From Anthoceros angustus (taxonomy: Eukaryota; Streptophyta; Anthocerotopsida; Anthocerotales; Anthocerotaceae): a stretch of 64,000 nucleotides of DNA. This document shows, piece by piece, positions 21,560-32,057 of the stretch (positions are counted from its first letter, which is position 1; each line of letters opens with the position of its first letter). A program made the position numbers and the translations under genes. The DNA is taken from positions 62,001 through 126,000 of the forward strand of contig MU008174.1 of NCBI GenBank assembly GCA_010909165.1, written 5' to 3'. Below the pieces are notes generated by a model that was not told the origin of the DNA, ran no database searches, and saw only the letters and a program-made list of their open reading frames with translations.

Positions 21560-22520
21560 CAAGAAATCATTGGAAAAGCTAAAGAGAGTGAAGGAGAGCT
21601 GTGAGCTCGTATAATAGAATATTATATATAATATATATACATATATATAATACCCTTAAGTTAAATATATCTAATTATTTTTATATTTTTAATTTTATGA
21701 TAAATTATAGGTAAATATATGAATCTAATATTAAATAAAAATGACATTTAAGGTACTATTCCAAACTTGACACGTTTTATTTTTGGATTCAGGTTGAATT
21801 TTTATATAAGCAAGCACTTGTACATAAGCAAGAATTTGTATATAAGAATGACAAGATGACATGCATAAATCGAGAAATTTTTCAAAGTTTTTTATGCGCC
21901 TCTATGGTTTAGTGGTACTGCTTTTGTGGAGAGAAGTTAGTTGTTTTTAACCTAATGTTTTGGATACAATTGATTAATTGTTACATTACTTTTTAGCTAC
22001 TATAAATGTATGTCTAGTAATGATGTACACATGTACGTGTACTCTTTTCTTCCACCTAATTTACTGCACTTTTGTCCCACCCTTAGTGAACATAAATAAA
22101 GTTGCTGTTGTTGTAGAGAGTCAATCTTGTAAAATAATGGTCCGAGTTCGCAGTGGAGGTATTCTCCTATTTTATCTTCACCTTTGTAACCTAAATGCTC
22201 AATCTTGTTTCCATAATTGTAGATATCCCAATGTTTCATCCTCATCATTGTAGGCTATATCAAAAATCATTTTTTGGATTTTTTTCTTTTTGAATGAAGA
22301 GAATATGAGACGAAAAAAATATATAAGCAAACCGTCCATGTCTATATAATAATAAATTACTATATTAATTTAACTATTAAAATAAATACATATAATTTAT
22401 TTTTAACTTTATATATATTATAATGGTTTTTATAATGCAACAATAATATCAATGAATGTAGATTGTGTGTTTAAATTTGCTTTTCTTGTATAAAATAAAA
22501 TGGAAAAAGGAGTTCTACTT
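21560..22520. other. AT-rich intergenic sequence
   Basis: Very AT-rich (for example 21610-21760 and 22260-22450) with no coding signature I can name. It separates the CIB-like and WDR92-like remnants. Confidence 0.4.
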
Positions 22521-22523
22521 TTG

Positions 22524-23260
22524 TCAAAGTTTATTCAATTTGGTTACAACTCCAACTCTTAGACATTGGTCAAAAGATCCAAATACACATAATCCTTCTT
22601 TGTCGGGACTCCAACTAAAAGAGCAAATTGGTTGTGTTGACAACGATTTGGATGACAAGAGATTACAACAACCCATTATCCCATACTCTTTTCCATTGTC
22701 ATCTTTCATGGATCTTTTATCGATATGAATATTTATATAGATTTAAAGAACCATCACCACCCAAAATCATAAACACCTCTCTATTTTGAGGTAAATGCTT
22801 AACACCCCAAACCGTGGTGCCATGCTCCAAGTTTTGTGTTAAGCTAGCAAACCCTTTTCAAAGATGATAAGTTCTTACATCATAGACATTGAATTGTGCT
22901 TCTAACGTAGTAGCTACAATTTTGTTCATCTTGATGTCTTTACGATCAAATTGCACACCACAGACTCCATTTTTCATACTTGTCTCCCATCGGATAGCAC
23001 CTGCTCTAAGGTCAAATAATTTCACATCCCCATTGTCGTAGCCAGCTAAAACACAGCGTTCTTCATCATTGTATGAGTTTCCAAATGCAACGGCCCAGCA
23101 ATCTCGTGCAATATCTTTATTTTCGTGGTCAANCACCGACAGGCCTGCATCCACTCCCCGCAGTAGCACGCTGCCGTCTCGACCTGCAGCGAGGACATGC
23201 ACGCCATGCGGGTGGCGGGATCTGGACGCCGCGCGCATGAGCGTTGCATCGATCGAATGC
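22524..23260 (-). pseudogene. WDR92 (DNAAF10, Monad) homologue, degraded
   Basis: WDR92 is a WD-repeat beta-propeller protein that works with the R2TP-like chaperone complex in assembling axonemal dyneins. The minus strand from about 23250 to 22524 carries its C-terminal half: [58 protein letters not shown], then [19 protein letters not shown], and ends LDWSPDK-type FSWSPDKEGLCVFGSFDQCL and VVTKLNKL. An in-frame TGA sits near 22858 and a frameshift near 22735. No intron is seen over about 200 codons. An N (23133) lies inside. The N-terminal half dissolves into GC-rich sequence shared with the promoter of the next gene. Family identity is strong; pseudogene status could reflect sequence errors. 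Confidence 0.78.
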
Positions 23261-23661
23261 CCCGCCTCGCCTCGGCTGGCCTCGCCTGCCGTCGCCGGCG
23301 TCTCCTTTCTGCCAGCTGCCGCCACCGGCTGACGCCCCACCGCATCAGCCAGGACAGTCCATCCCGCGCCCTGTGCGGTCGGTCGGTCATGTGACGAGAC
23401 TGCAGCTCCAGTCGTCTCTCTCGCCGGCTCTCTCTCTCTCTTTCCCTCCCGCCTCCTTATCCTCTCCAACCGGGCTCTCCGCTCTCTCCCGTATTTTAGT
23501 ACTTACGCTGCGGGAGCACAGAGTGAACTGAACTTGAAAGGTCTCGCGCGGGCTTGGAGCCTCACTCCGGGCTCCCAGCGTGAAACAAGGAAGGAGACGC
23601 GAATTCTGATTCGCGAATCGGGAGTCGCGAATTCTTTGTGAATCGGGAATTGTGATGCGCG
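23261..23661. promoter_or_regulatory. GC-rich upstream region of the acyl-activating enzyme
   Basis: A GC-rich, CT-repeat-containing block (CTCTCTCTC near 23430) immediately upstream of the enzyme start codon. It likely holds its promoter and 5' UTR. It also carries short GAATTC/GCGAAT repeats at 23598-23650. No defined promoter element is certain. Confidence 0.4.
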
Positions 23662-25520
23662 ATGGAGCTCCTGCCTCCCAAGAATCGGGCCAACCACGTG
23701 GCGCTCTCACCGATCTCCTTCCTGGAGAGGACGGCGGTTGTGCATCCGGATCGGCTCGCTGTCGTCTATGGAAGTCGGAGATTTACCTGGCTCGAGACGG
23801 AGCGGAGGTGCCGGCTTTTGGCCTCGGCGCTGCTTGCGCACTCCGTGCAAAAGGGAGACACTGTGAGCATGTGTTATTGCGTTTTTTTTCTCCGGTAGGA
23901 GGGGATGGACGGATGTGTTTGATGCACGGGTTTCGATGATGGTGATGGCCAGGTTGCCGTGGTGGCGCCGAATGTGCCGGCGTCGTATGAGGCTCAGTTC
24001 GGGGTTCCCATGGCGGGGGCCGTGCTGAATGCGATCAACATCCGGCTGGATGCACGGACGATCGGGTTTTTTCTGGTGCATGCGGAGGTGAGGGTTGTGG
24101 TGGTGGATGTGGAGTTCTTTCCTTTGGTGGAGGAGGCGTTAGGGTTTGCCAAGGAGAAGGGGGAGTATCGGGCGCCGTTGCTGGTTGTGGTGGAGGATGA
24201 GGAGGGGCATGGGGATAACGATGGGAGGTTGGGGCGGGCGTTGGGAGCGGGAGCTGTGGAGTATGAGGAGTTTCTGAGGAGAGGGAATGCAGGGTTTCGG
24301 TGGCAAGGGGTGGAGGATGAGTGGGAGAGTATATCGTTGTGCTACACTTCTGGCACAACGTCCAGTCCCAAGGGAGTGGTGACGAGCCACAGAGGCGGGT
24401 ACTTGGCGTCCCTGAGCAACATTCTGGATTGGAGGGTGCATCATTATGCTGTTTACCTCTGGACTCTACCGCTATTCCACTGTAATGGGTGGTGCTACGC
24501 CTGGGTTGTTGCAGCAGTTGTAGGGACCAACGTCTGTTTGCGGCAGGTATGTGGGTGTTTTGGGTTTCTTTGTACGAGACATGGCTTGACGAGGTGGTTG
24601 AAGTTTTCTGTTTGCCTCAGGTCACAGCCAAGGGGATCTTCTCTGCCATAGCCGAGCATGGGGTGACACATTTTTGTGCAGCCCCTGTGGTGCTCAACAC
24701 CATCATCAACTCGGCTCCCCATGAGAGGCAGAGGATCAAGCCGGGGGTGGAGGTTATGACTGCAGGGGCAGCACCACCGGCTTCTGTTCTTGCCAAGATG
24801 GAGGAGGACGGATTCAGAGTTACCCACACTTACGGGCTCAGCGAGACCTACGGGCCCTGCACGGTGTGTGCCTGGAAGCCCGAGTGGGACTCGTTCTCTC
24901 TGCAGGACCGAGCTCGGCTTAAAGCCCGGCAGGGCGTGCGGTACACTCTCCAGGAGGGCCTGGACGTGGTGAATCCGGACACCATGGTCCCGGTGCCTGC
25001 GGATGGGAATGCCGTGGGCGAGATTGTGATAAGAGGAAACCTTGTGATGAAGGGGTACTTGAAGAACCCAGCGGCCAACGAGGAATCCTTCAGAGGTGGG
25101 TGGTACCATACTGGGGACTTGGCTGTCAAGCACCCGGATGGCTACGTTGAGATAAAGGATCGGTCCAAGGATATCATCATCTCTGGAGGAGAGAATATCA
25201 GCAGTCTGGAGGTGGAGAGTGCGCTCTACAGACACCCGGCGGTGCTAGAAGCCTCCGTTGTCGCCAGGCCCGACGATCAATGGGGGGAGTCTCCTTGCGC
25301 ATTTGTCACGCTCAAGGAAGGCTCTCAAGGTGGAGACAAACTGGCCAACGACATCATAGCATTCTCACGGACCCAGCTCCCGCGCTACACGGTCCCGCGA
25401 ACTGTCGTGTTCGGCCAACTCCCCAAGACTGCTACAGGAAAGATACAAAAGCACATTCTCCGAGACAGAGCAAAGGCTCTAGGTCCGGTGCTTAAACAGG
25501 CGTTGAATAGCAGGCTGTAG
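23662..25520 (+). CDS. peroxisomal acyl-activating enzyme (AMP-forming acyl-CoA synthetase)
   Basis: Activates a carboxylic acid with ATP to an acyl-adenylate and transfers it to CoA. Three exons, 23662-23862, 23953-24546 and 24621-25520 (phase 0, GT-AG), give 564 residues, the usual length. The AMP-binding P-loop YTSGTTSSPKG starts at residue 198, YGLSETYGP at 336, GWYHTGDL at 425, and the C-terminal domain has KTATGKIQK with the catalytic Lys539. The last three residues SRL form a type 1 peroxisomal signal. Sequence around APVVLN and DSFSLQDRARLKARQGV resembles the plant AAE clade that includes Arabidopsis AAE7/ACN1 and BZO1, which act on acetate/butyrate and benzoate. Substrate here is not predictable. 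Introns of 90 and 74 nt are short. No breaks; likely functional. Confidence 0.93.
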
Positions 25521-25735
25521 GACTGCGTTCCTCGGGGACGCTGTACTGTAATGTATATACAACGACTATTTAAACATGTTAGGGTTGACGTGGCCTTTGG
25601 ATGTGGGTATGGATCTTCGTTCTAGTATGCTCTAGGGCTGTCGCTCAGGACCAAGGGGTTCAGAACACACCTACAAAGCTGAACAGGGGTTAAAAAGTAT
25701 GAGAACATGGGTAAATATTACTATACAAGCTACGA

Positions 25736-25850
25736 TGCTGCTATGTATGACGAGGAAAGGATGCTGCAATGTATGACCAGGAAAGGAAAGAATGCTGCAA
25801 TGTATGACCAGGAAAGGAAAGAATGCTGCTATATGTGACAAGGAAAGGAA
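25736..25850. repeat. 31-bp minisatellite, about four units
   Basis: Imperfect units of the form ATGCTGCAATGTATGACCAG plus GAAAGGAAAG lie head to tail 0.2 kb after the acyl-activating enzyme stop. The last unit is truncated and diverged. Confidence 0.85.
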
Positions 25851-25865
25851 GTCATGTACGTCCAA

Positions 25866-26106
25866 AACAACTCAGTGTGCAGGGAGTCATGTATGCCATG
25901 GTAGCCGCTTACTTGATGTGGTGGCGGGGTTGGTGGTGATCTGCCCGAGTATGTGCAGTGTGCAGGGAGTCATGTACGTCCAAAACAACTCTGTGTGCAG
26001 GGAGTCATGTACATCCAAAACAACTCAGTGTGCAGGGAGTCCTGTACGTCCAAAACAACTCAGTGTGCAGGGAGTCCTGTGCGTCCAAAACAACTCAGTG
26101 TGCAGA
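25866..26106. repeat. 35-bp minisatellite
   Basis: A unit made of GTGTGCAGGGAGTCATGTAC and GTCCAAAACAACTCA repeats five times between 25958 and 26106, with one further copy at 25866-25900 split off by about 60 bp of other sequence. Because 35 is not a multiple of three the apparent Cys/Gln-rich ORFs through it are artefacts. Confidence 0.88.
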
Positions 26107-27112
26107 AACGCTACACACACGCTTGAAATCAGGACTTCATGGTCAGCATACACATGCGAAATAGCGACGATTAGATACAAAATACTGGGTTGCAATGCAA
26201 GGCAAGGGAAATGCCTAGGTGAGACAATCCTGTCACACAAAGACGTCCAAATGTTCAGAGATAGGGCCTCGATGTCGGCCTTCTGCTTAGTTGGGGCTTC
26301 ACAGCACTACTCATTTATACAACCATCATGCCAACAAGGGCCATCCTCACAGCTAGGATGAGGGCAAGCCCTCTACACAAATCACATTCGACCTCTATGG
26401 CTTCCTATCTTCACAGTTCGCTCCTAAAATGAGCATGTCTCGTAATCAAGGAGGTGGAGATGCCCATGTGTCGCTTTCACCCTTGCTTCCCATAGGCCGC
26501 TTTGGATTCCTCAAGTGTTTCAAGTTTATGCTATCTATGTTGTTGGTATGTGTATATGTACTTTCAATGCTGAAAAGTTGAAGTACTGGAAAAGAAGACT
26601 TTATCATAAAAAAGAGATGGAGAAAACCCATCCACCCCAAAAACAAAGGGGAAAAAACCCAACGAAGGGCACCATGCCAGGGGGACTAGCCCCCACGATC
26701 ACGCATTTCAAAACTACCAACCGCCCGAAGAACTTCGTGGTCAAGGATGTGAAAAGGCCTACTTACCACCGGTGTCGAAGAAACTGCATCTCCCACGCTC
26801 GCTATCGTTCTGCACGCTGCATTGGCCAACGCTCTTTGCAGGGCTCTACTGGTACTTTCAATGTTATAAAGTTGAAGTTGAAGTTAGATATGTGCTTCCA
26901 GATTTATAACATTGAGTTAGAGCTAGCTTATGTATGTGTATTTTCAGGTCTGTGAAGTTGAAGAAGTTAGAGCTAGTTTATGAACCATCTCTTTTTTGCT
27001 CAATGATTTTTCAGATCTACCACTGGGTAGGTAGATATGTAGACCTTTTTGCTAAAGTTTATGTCATTGGGTAAATATGCACAAAGGGAAGACTATGTGC
27101 CTCTGAATAGAC
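26107..27112. other. no recognisable gene
   Basis: No family signature on either strand. Short TTGAAG runs occur around 26865-26885 and 26955. Confidence 0.35.
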
Positions 27113-27245
27113 CAATATACTAACAACGGTCATAACTAAGATAGTGTATTGTCTTGATTCATAGTGTATTGTCTTGATTCATCTTTTCGTTGTGCTCTAT
27201 TCAAGACAGTACGCTATCTTAGCTATGACCGTTGTTAGTATATTG
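27113..27245. repeat. long imperfect inverted repeat (hairpin)
   Basis: The segment starting CAATATACTAACAACGGTCA at 27113 is matched in reverse complement by the segment ending TGACCGTTGTTAGTATATTG at 27245. Arms are about 43 bp with a few mismatches around a 40-bp loop that itself holds a 20-bp direct duplication (AGTGTATTGTCTTGATTCAT). It resembles a small foldback or MITE-like element. Confidence 0.8.
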
Positions 27246-27325
27246 AGATCATCGATGTTAGTTATAGTACGCTATCTTAGCTATGACCGTTGTTAGTATA
27301 TTGAGATCATCGATGTTAGTTATAG
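27210..27325. repeat. 58-bp perfect tandem duplication
   Basis: TACGCTATCTTAGCTATGAC through GATCATCGATGTTAGTTATAG is present twice (27210-27267 and 27268-27325) without visible difference. The first copy includes the right arm of the neighbouring hairpin, so the duplication came after the hairpin formed and is recent. Confidence 0.88.
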
Positions 27326-27360
27326 ATCCTGAAACCGAACAATAAGAGTCATAGACCAAA

Positions 27361-27475
27361 GTCTTTCACAAACAAAGACCAAAGTCTTTCACAAACAAAG
27401 ACCAAAGTCTTTCACAAACAAAGACCAAAGTCTTTCACAAACATAGACCAAAGTCTTTGGTGAAAGACAATGGAA
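27361..27475. repeat. 23-bp tandem repeat, four units
   Basis: GTCTTTCACAAACAAAGACC plus AAA repeats from 27361, with period 23; the fourth unit has one substitution and a fifth is partial, ending GTCTTTGGTGAAAGAC. Confidence 0.88.
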
Positions 27476-27817
27476 CAAATGCAAAGTTATGGTCACCCAA
27501 GGGTTGCTCCTCTTTAGAGATATTGAGCTTAGCTTGTATGAAGTTGTTCTTGCCGCAAATGTATATTTGTCTAAGACTAAATTAACGGCCAAGTACTTGA
27601 TCCAATGTGCATACAGTGTAATCGCAATCATTAAAAAACATGCAATCAGATTATCTTGAACAACTAGCGCTCCTTCATGCAAGCTTAAAAAATTGCGTGA
27701 TGTGCTCGATGTTGCCCCTGTCGCATGTTGTATTATGAAATGCCCTGCATCTGCGCAAGGAATGGTCAATGTTACCCGGCTGCCTCGCACCACCATGTTT
27801 ACCAAAAAGGAAGGAGA

Positions 27818-27925
27818 GATGACAATGGTCTCATTGTTGTCCCCAAATTTGCAGATGGCAGTGGTCTTAGTGTTGTCCTCAAGCAGATGACAGGGGTCTC
27901 ATTGTTGTCCCCAAATTTGTCTTGA
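27818..27925. repeat. about 35-bp repeat, three units
   Basis: GGTCTCATTGTTGTCCCC with AAATTTG appears at about 27825 and 27895, with a diverged unit (GGTCTTAGTGTTGTCCTC) between. No gene is seen around it. Confidence 0.7.
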
Positions 27926-28257
27926 GCTAAGGAAGGCAATCTCGAAATGCTCCGACAAACCATAATTGCCGGTCTGCTGTACGCAAAAACATAATCGCAA
28001 GTCTGATGTAAGTAGAAACATTAGAGGGAAAGCATCATGTGCAGCACTACATCACACCCAATTCAGCCAATACGTTGGCAAGTTGAGGCCTAGTACGAAG
28101 CATAATTCACAAATTTAGTGAATGAAATAGATGAACTACCCTTTGAACCATGAGTCTGTCAGCCGGTCATGAGTTAGTTGAGGGAAAAGAAGATCACCTA
28201 TGCAAGCTTTCAGTTAGGAACTAGATGCAAGACTAGATTCGCATGGGTCAGGTAATA

Positions 28258-28385
28258 CTCTTCATGTCTATCAGGCTAGCTTTCCATCCCCATTCGACAA
28301 ACAAAAATGATGGGCCTAACCACTCTTCATGCCTAGTAGACTAGCTTTCCATCCCGTTGGACAAACAAAACATAATGGGTCTTAT
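28258..28385. repeat. 64-bp tandem duplication
   Basis: Units from 28258 and 28322 share CTCTTCATG, CTAGCTTTCCATCCC and GACAAACAAAA. Divergence is moderate. Confidence 0.75.
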
Positions 28386-28770
28386 ACGACTCAACCGCTG
28401 GGTCCCAATTCTATGGTCATGAACAAGTTTAATATTCTTGAAAATTCACTTCTATGCTGAGAATCTAGACCTAACACTCCATCTGAAGGGGCCATATTCA
28501 ACACAACAATGATAGTTGATACACCTTGTTGGACGACCTAACAAGTGTGTCCTTCCATCTTCTCGGTATGACACTAAAAACGCTTACCGTATCCCACTTT
28601 TTGGGAAAGGCAGCAAAGGGTTGAGAGTAAAATCAGGGGACAACATGAAACGTAGATGCTAGTTTTCTCTTTTCATCAAGTCACTTGATTTGCTGGCCTT
28701 GAATTGTCCAAGGATTCATTGTTGGTTCCATGTCGACAAGGAGGACAATTTTTTTGTCATGGCACGTTGA

Positions 28771-29251
28771 ATGTTGATGAGCTGTCAAATCTCAACTTGC
28801 CCCGAGACTGTACTACAACGCAAGTTAAGCCCACATCAGATTTTAGTGGACCATAATTCTAGCGTATCTTCAAAGAAGAAAGCCGATCCCGTTTTCCAAT
28901 TTGTTCGTGATAATTATGTCTTGATAAAAGACATCACAAATACCCAGGCTGAGCTCCAGGCTAGGACAGGGCAACTTGTGGAAGACCCTGAATGCGGAAC
29001 CGGTGGTTTGCAGAGCAACCTCCACTACCACAGGAGCATGACAACCATACGTTTGGAAACAATCAAAGGAGCAGGCCATGCAGGAAGTGCACGACGGTCT
29101 TGCGGAGATTCGAAGAATTGCTGAAAAGTGGCCGGGGCTGTATGATCAGATCATGGAAATACTGCACCAAGCTATGAGAAAAATAAAAGGACTTGATAGC
29201 AGCAAAGCAAGAGTTCCAGCAACCTTGCGTCTTGTCACGGAAGCCATGTGA
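28771..29251 (+). pseudogene. unrecognised coding-like fragment
   Basis: The plus strand reads as amphipathic helical protein in two successive frames: first VFQFVRDNYVLIKDITNTQA (28893-28950), then after a frame change QEVHDGLAEIRRIAEKWPGL and DQIMEILHQAMRKIKGLD, ending at a stop near 29250. The composition and periodicity look like real, once-coding sequence with coiled-coil character, but I do not recognise the family. It might be the remains of a helical domain of a resistance-type or scaffold protein; this is a guess. Confidence 0.3.
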
Positions 29252-29794
29252 TGGAGATAACTCCTTATAGCATGAGCAATCAGTCTAGTATGGTAGCCAT
29301 GCGCACTTTATCTATTTTGATAGGAACTGCAACAGGAACTGAAACTGTCACTAAACTCACAGAGAAGCCCTAGGCTAAGCAATTCTGTGACACTTGCAAT
29401 GCCAATTTTGAGCATCATACTCACCTGCACAGGCGCACAGAAGGAATTGTGAGCGATGCGAAAAGGACATTGAGAAGCACTCATGCCTTGTGTGAAGAGC
29501 TGCCCACATGCAAAAGAGGCTTGCCAAAGTTCAGTCACTGCGAGCCAGATTCACCTGCTCGAGAGGTTCACACGCTCTACCAACACTCCCGACAAACAGT
29601 CAGTTGCTGAATTCAGCTGGAACAAATAGAGACCAGCTCAAAGCATTCCTCCCTTCTTTGGGTTCGCTCGTCTGGGTTTTGAGGTGTTGGTCGGCATTTT
29701 ATTGCCTGATCTGTCGACACGTGGAAATGTTCCTTCAATCACTCGTGAGCGTCGAATTTGGGGAGGAGCTTGTGGACGCCTGTTCAATCGAGCA
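29252..29794. other. 3' flank of the minus-strand protease-like gene
   Basis: No gene is supported. An open frame at 29508-29801 on the plus strand has no signature and overlaps the 3' end of the next gene. Confidence 0.35.
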
Positions 29795-31652
29795 TTATTG
29801 ACTAGGAGCATATGTTCGGGGTCTCTCCATGTGCACCGATCTTGATGACTGGGAGAAGATCATCCTAACGTGCTTGAACACATTCACGCCCAACAAAATT
29901 CTACATCCAACAGCCCTTATGGCCGGTACTTCGCCAACAGCGAACTGAGCACCTTTGATTGTGAAATCAGCCCCACCAGCAGCTCCTGTGCCCGTCTTCT
30001 CAGTGATTATATCGACATCTATTAAGGCCCCGGAGAAGGCCATAGTTCCCACTTGTCCAATGCCTCCACCGCCGAGAGTGGGTCGTGTGCCATTCTGATC
30101 CCATGGTTCACACGTTTTCAGTTAGACAGTGCTATGCTTCATGACTCCAGCAGCATGCAGGTGTCAGCTACTTACGAGAATATGTTCTGGTACACCAGCA
30201 AGTCTGGCGATGTCAGGGCTTGCGACGCACAAGGAGGAGCCAAGATCCAGCAGGGCCATTTCAGGGGGTGCTGTGCCAAGTCTAACCTGCTTGCAGACGA
30301 GGAGTGGCTTGTTAGAAACCGAGCTCAGCTGGAAGATTTAAGCACAAGTAGCAAGATGTCGCCCATGGATTGCTTACCTCGACCGACAGTATTCCCAACA
30401 CCACAACTGATGAGGATAGCTTCTCGAGACCTTGCAAGTCACACTCTCCTCTGCTCACAGCCCCAGCCGAGTGAAAGATGATCTGGTTCCTGGGGTTGTC
30501 GAACTCCACATCAACCTGTGACAGCATGTTGAGCCCCATGATGCCTGCTGCAGCAGGATCCCAGCCTTGCAACATACTTTCGTCCATCAGGAGCGCCTGA
30601 CATGCCCAGACACCATCCAGTGAAATGCCACCAAAGCACCATATCCACAAACCTTGCCAGGCAAAGGAACTGGTGCATGTGGCAACTCACATCCACGGAG
30701 CTCAGCACATGATCTCCGAGTCCCACTTTCCCAAGTGCCACACTGAGAAAGCTCTGAGTTGTGGCCCCTCCTCCGAACAGCCCGACAGTCCTATTGGCTG
30801 GAGTCGGTGTCAGCCCCAACTGACCATACACAATGGATGGCACTATCAGCGTGATGGTGCTGGCTGTGTCCAGAACGAAGTTGAACGGCCCTTGCCCGTT
30901 GATCTTGAGCGGCACAAGGATGTAGTCCTTAGGTGAAGCCTGTGTGCTCCTCAGCCGTGTCATGGGAAACCGAGCCAGCGGCCTAACCCCATTCCCATCC
31001 CTCCCCCCTCTCCTGCCCTTGCCTAGCCGAGCAGTTGCCAGCCGCACCACCAGCTCCTGCTTCTCAAAACAATCTGCAAATGAGACGCCTGCGAGACACA
31101 TCCAGATCTAAATACCAGCACACACACACAAAACCCACCAGCTGTGGACAAACACAAGGCATGCCATGGTCCTCACCAAGCACCATCAGCTCGTCCTTGA
31201 TTGCACTGGCCCGCATTTTCTCCACCTCCTCGATTGCATTCTGCAAATTGCATGGTTCCCCCCACAGCCAACGCGGAGAGGTGAAGTGCCACCAAGCTTC
31301 TGCACTCTAGGAGAAGCCATCACACATTCACACATTGCATCACACCCAGCCTCACCACCCCAACCCACAACCCCAACCCACCCGCCACCCACCACCCACC
31401 ACCCCACAACCCACAACCCACAACCCACAACCCACAACCCACAACCCACAAACCGACATAGCTGGAGACTTTGCGTGCCTTGAGGCTCAGGGAATCCCTG
31501 TCTTGGCCACTTGCTCGGAGCTGCAGCGTTCGTGGAGAAAGAGCCTTCCAACCCCACGGCCTGTCATCCACGCGACCCAAGAAGCCGTTCCGTCTCTGCA
31601 GCCTGTACAGCTGCTGCCCCCCAGGGGAGGCGAAGCAGACCAGGGCTCGCAT
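29795..31652 (-). CDS. two-domain retropepsin-like aspartyl protease homologue with ARMET-C/SAP-like segment
   Basis: Six exons on the minus strand (31652-31454, 31299-31177, 31088-30691, 30596-30378, 30286-30176, 30094-29795), all GT-AG, sum to 1350 nt, 449 residues. The N-terminus is Arg/Ser-rich and could be an organelle transit peptide. Residues about 85-123 (EVEKMRASAIKDELMVLG, VSFADCFEKQELVVRL) look like the ARMET C-terminal/SAP fold. A first retropepsin-like domain follows (ILVPLKINGQGPFNF, then VLDTAS with Asp181), and a second begins around VRLGTAPPEMALLDLGSS (Asp327) and ends with CRILLGVNVF. The usual DTG/DSG appears as DTAS and DLGS, so catalysis is doubtful. Plants and bacteria have such gag-protease-like proteins of unclear function. 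It is divergent with Tic40, 405 bp apart. The exon 1 start is the least certain part. Confidence 0.75.
31376..31452. repeat. heptanucleotide repeat (CCCACAA)n in an intron
   Basis: About eight head-to-tail copies of the 7-mer CCCACAA run from about 31397 to 31452, with CACCC-type variants before them. The block is in the first intron of the protease-like gene, beginning directly at the 5' splice donor, where the transcript reads TTGTGGG. Confidence 0.9.
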
Positions 31653-32057
31653 GTTGGGCGAGGCAAAGAGGGCACCCCAGATTCCTCTAGCACACAAACA
31701 TTCCTCTCTCCTGCTCCCCCGATTTACAAGTCTTATCCGCCCGACCGGCTGGCAAAGTTCGGATAGCGCCTACACGGACAGAAACACTTCAGTCGCTGCC
31801 ATCGCGTTGCCCTGCTAGAGCTGCTGCTGCTGCTCCTGCCTGCTGTCGATCAGGCGGGCCAGGATCCTGGAGCCAGGGCAGCGGCGGCCGGCGCGTGAAC
31901 GCGAGCCTGAGCGTGAGCCCGGCTGCTGGGTGGCTGGCTTTTTGTAGGGATGGCGGGAATGCTTCCTCGCAGTTCTCGCTAATGGTGATTGCGGCTCGTG
32001 GGATGGCGGCCGGCTGGTAGCTGGCTGGAGCGTGCGAGCGGGCGACGTGGGAGAGCC
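31653..32057. promoter_or_regulatory. divergent promoter between the protease-like gene and Tic40
   Basis: 405 bp separate the two start codons. The region has CTGCTGCTGCTG runs near 31820 and GC-rich direct repeats of GCGTGAACGCGAGC type near 31895. It probably holds both 5' UTRs and a bidirectional promoter; no TATA box is clear. Confidence 0.5.

Noticed and set aside
24495-25235. A 246-codon antisense frame across the acyl-activating enzyme
   Set aside because: It is the mirror of conserved coding exons on the other strand; GC-rich third positions keep it open.
25792-26361. A 189-codon Cys/Ser-rich ORF
   Set aside because: It reads through the 35-bp minisatellite; since 35 is not divisible by three the repeat units appear in all frames.
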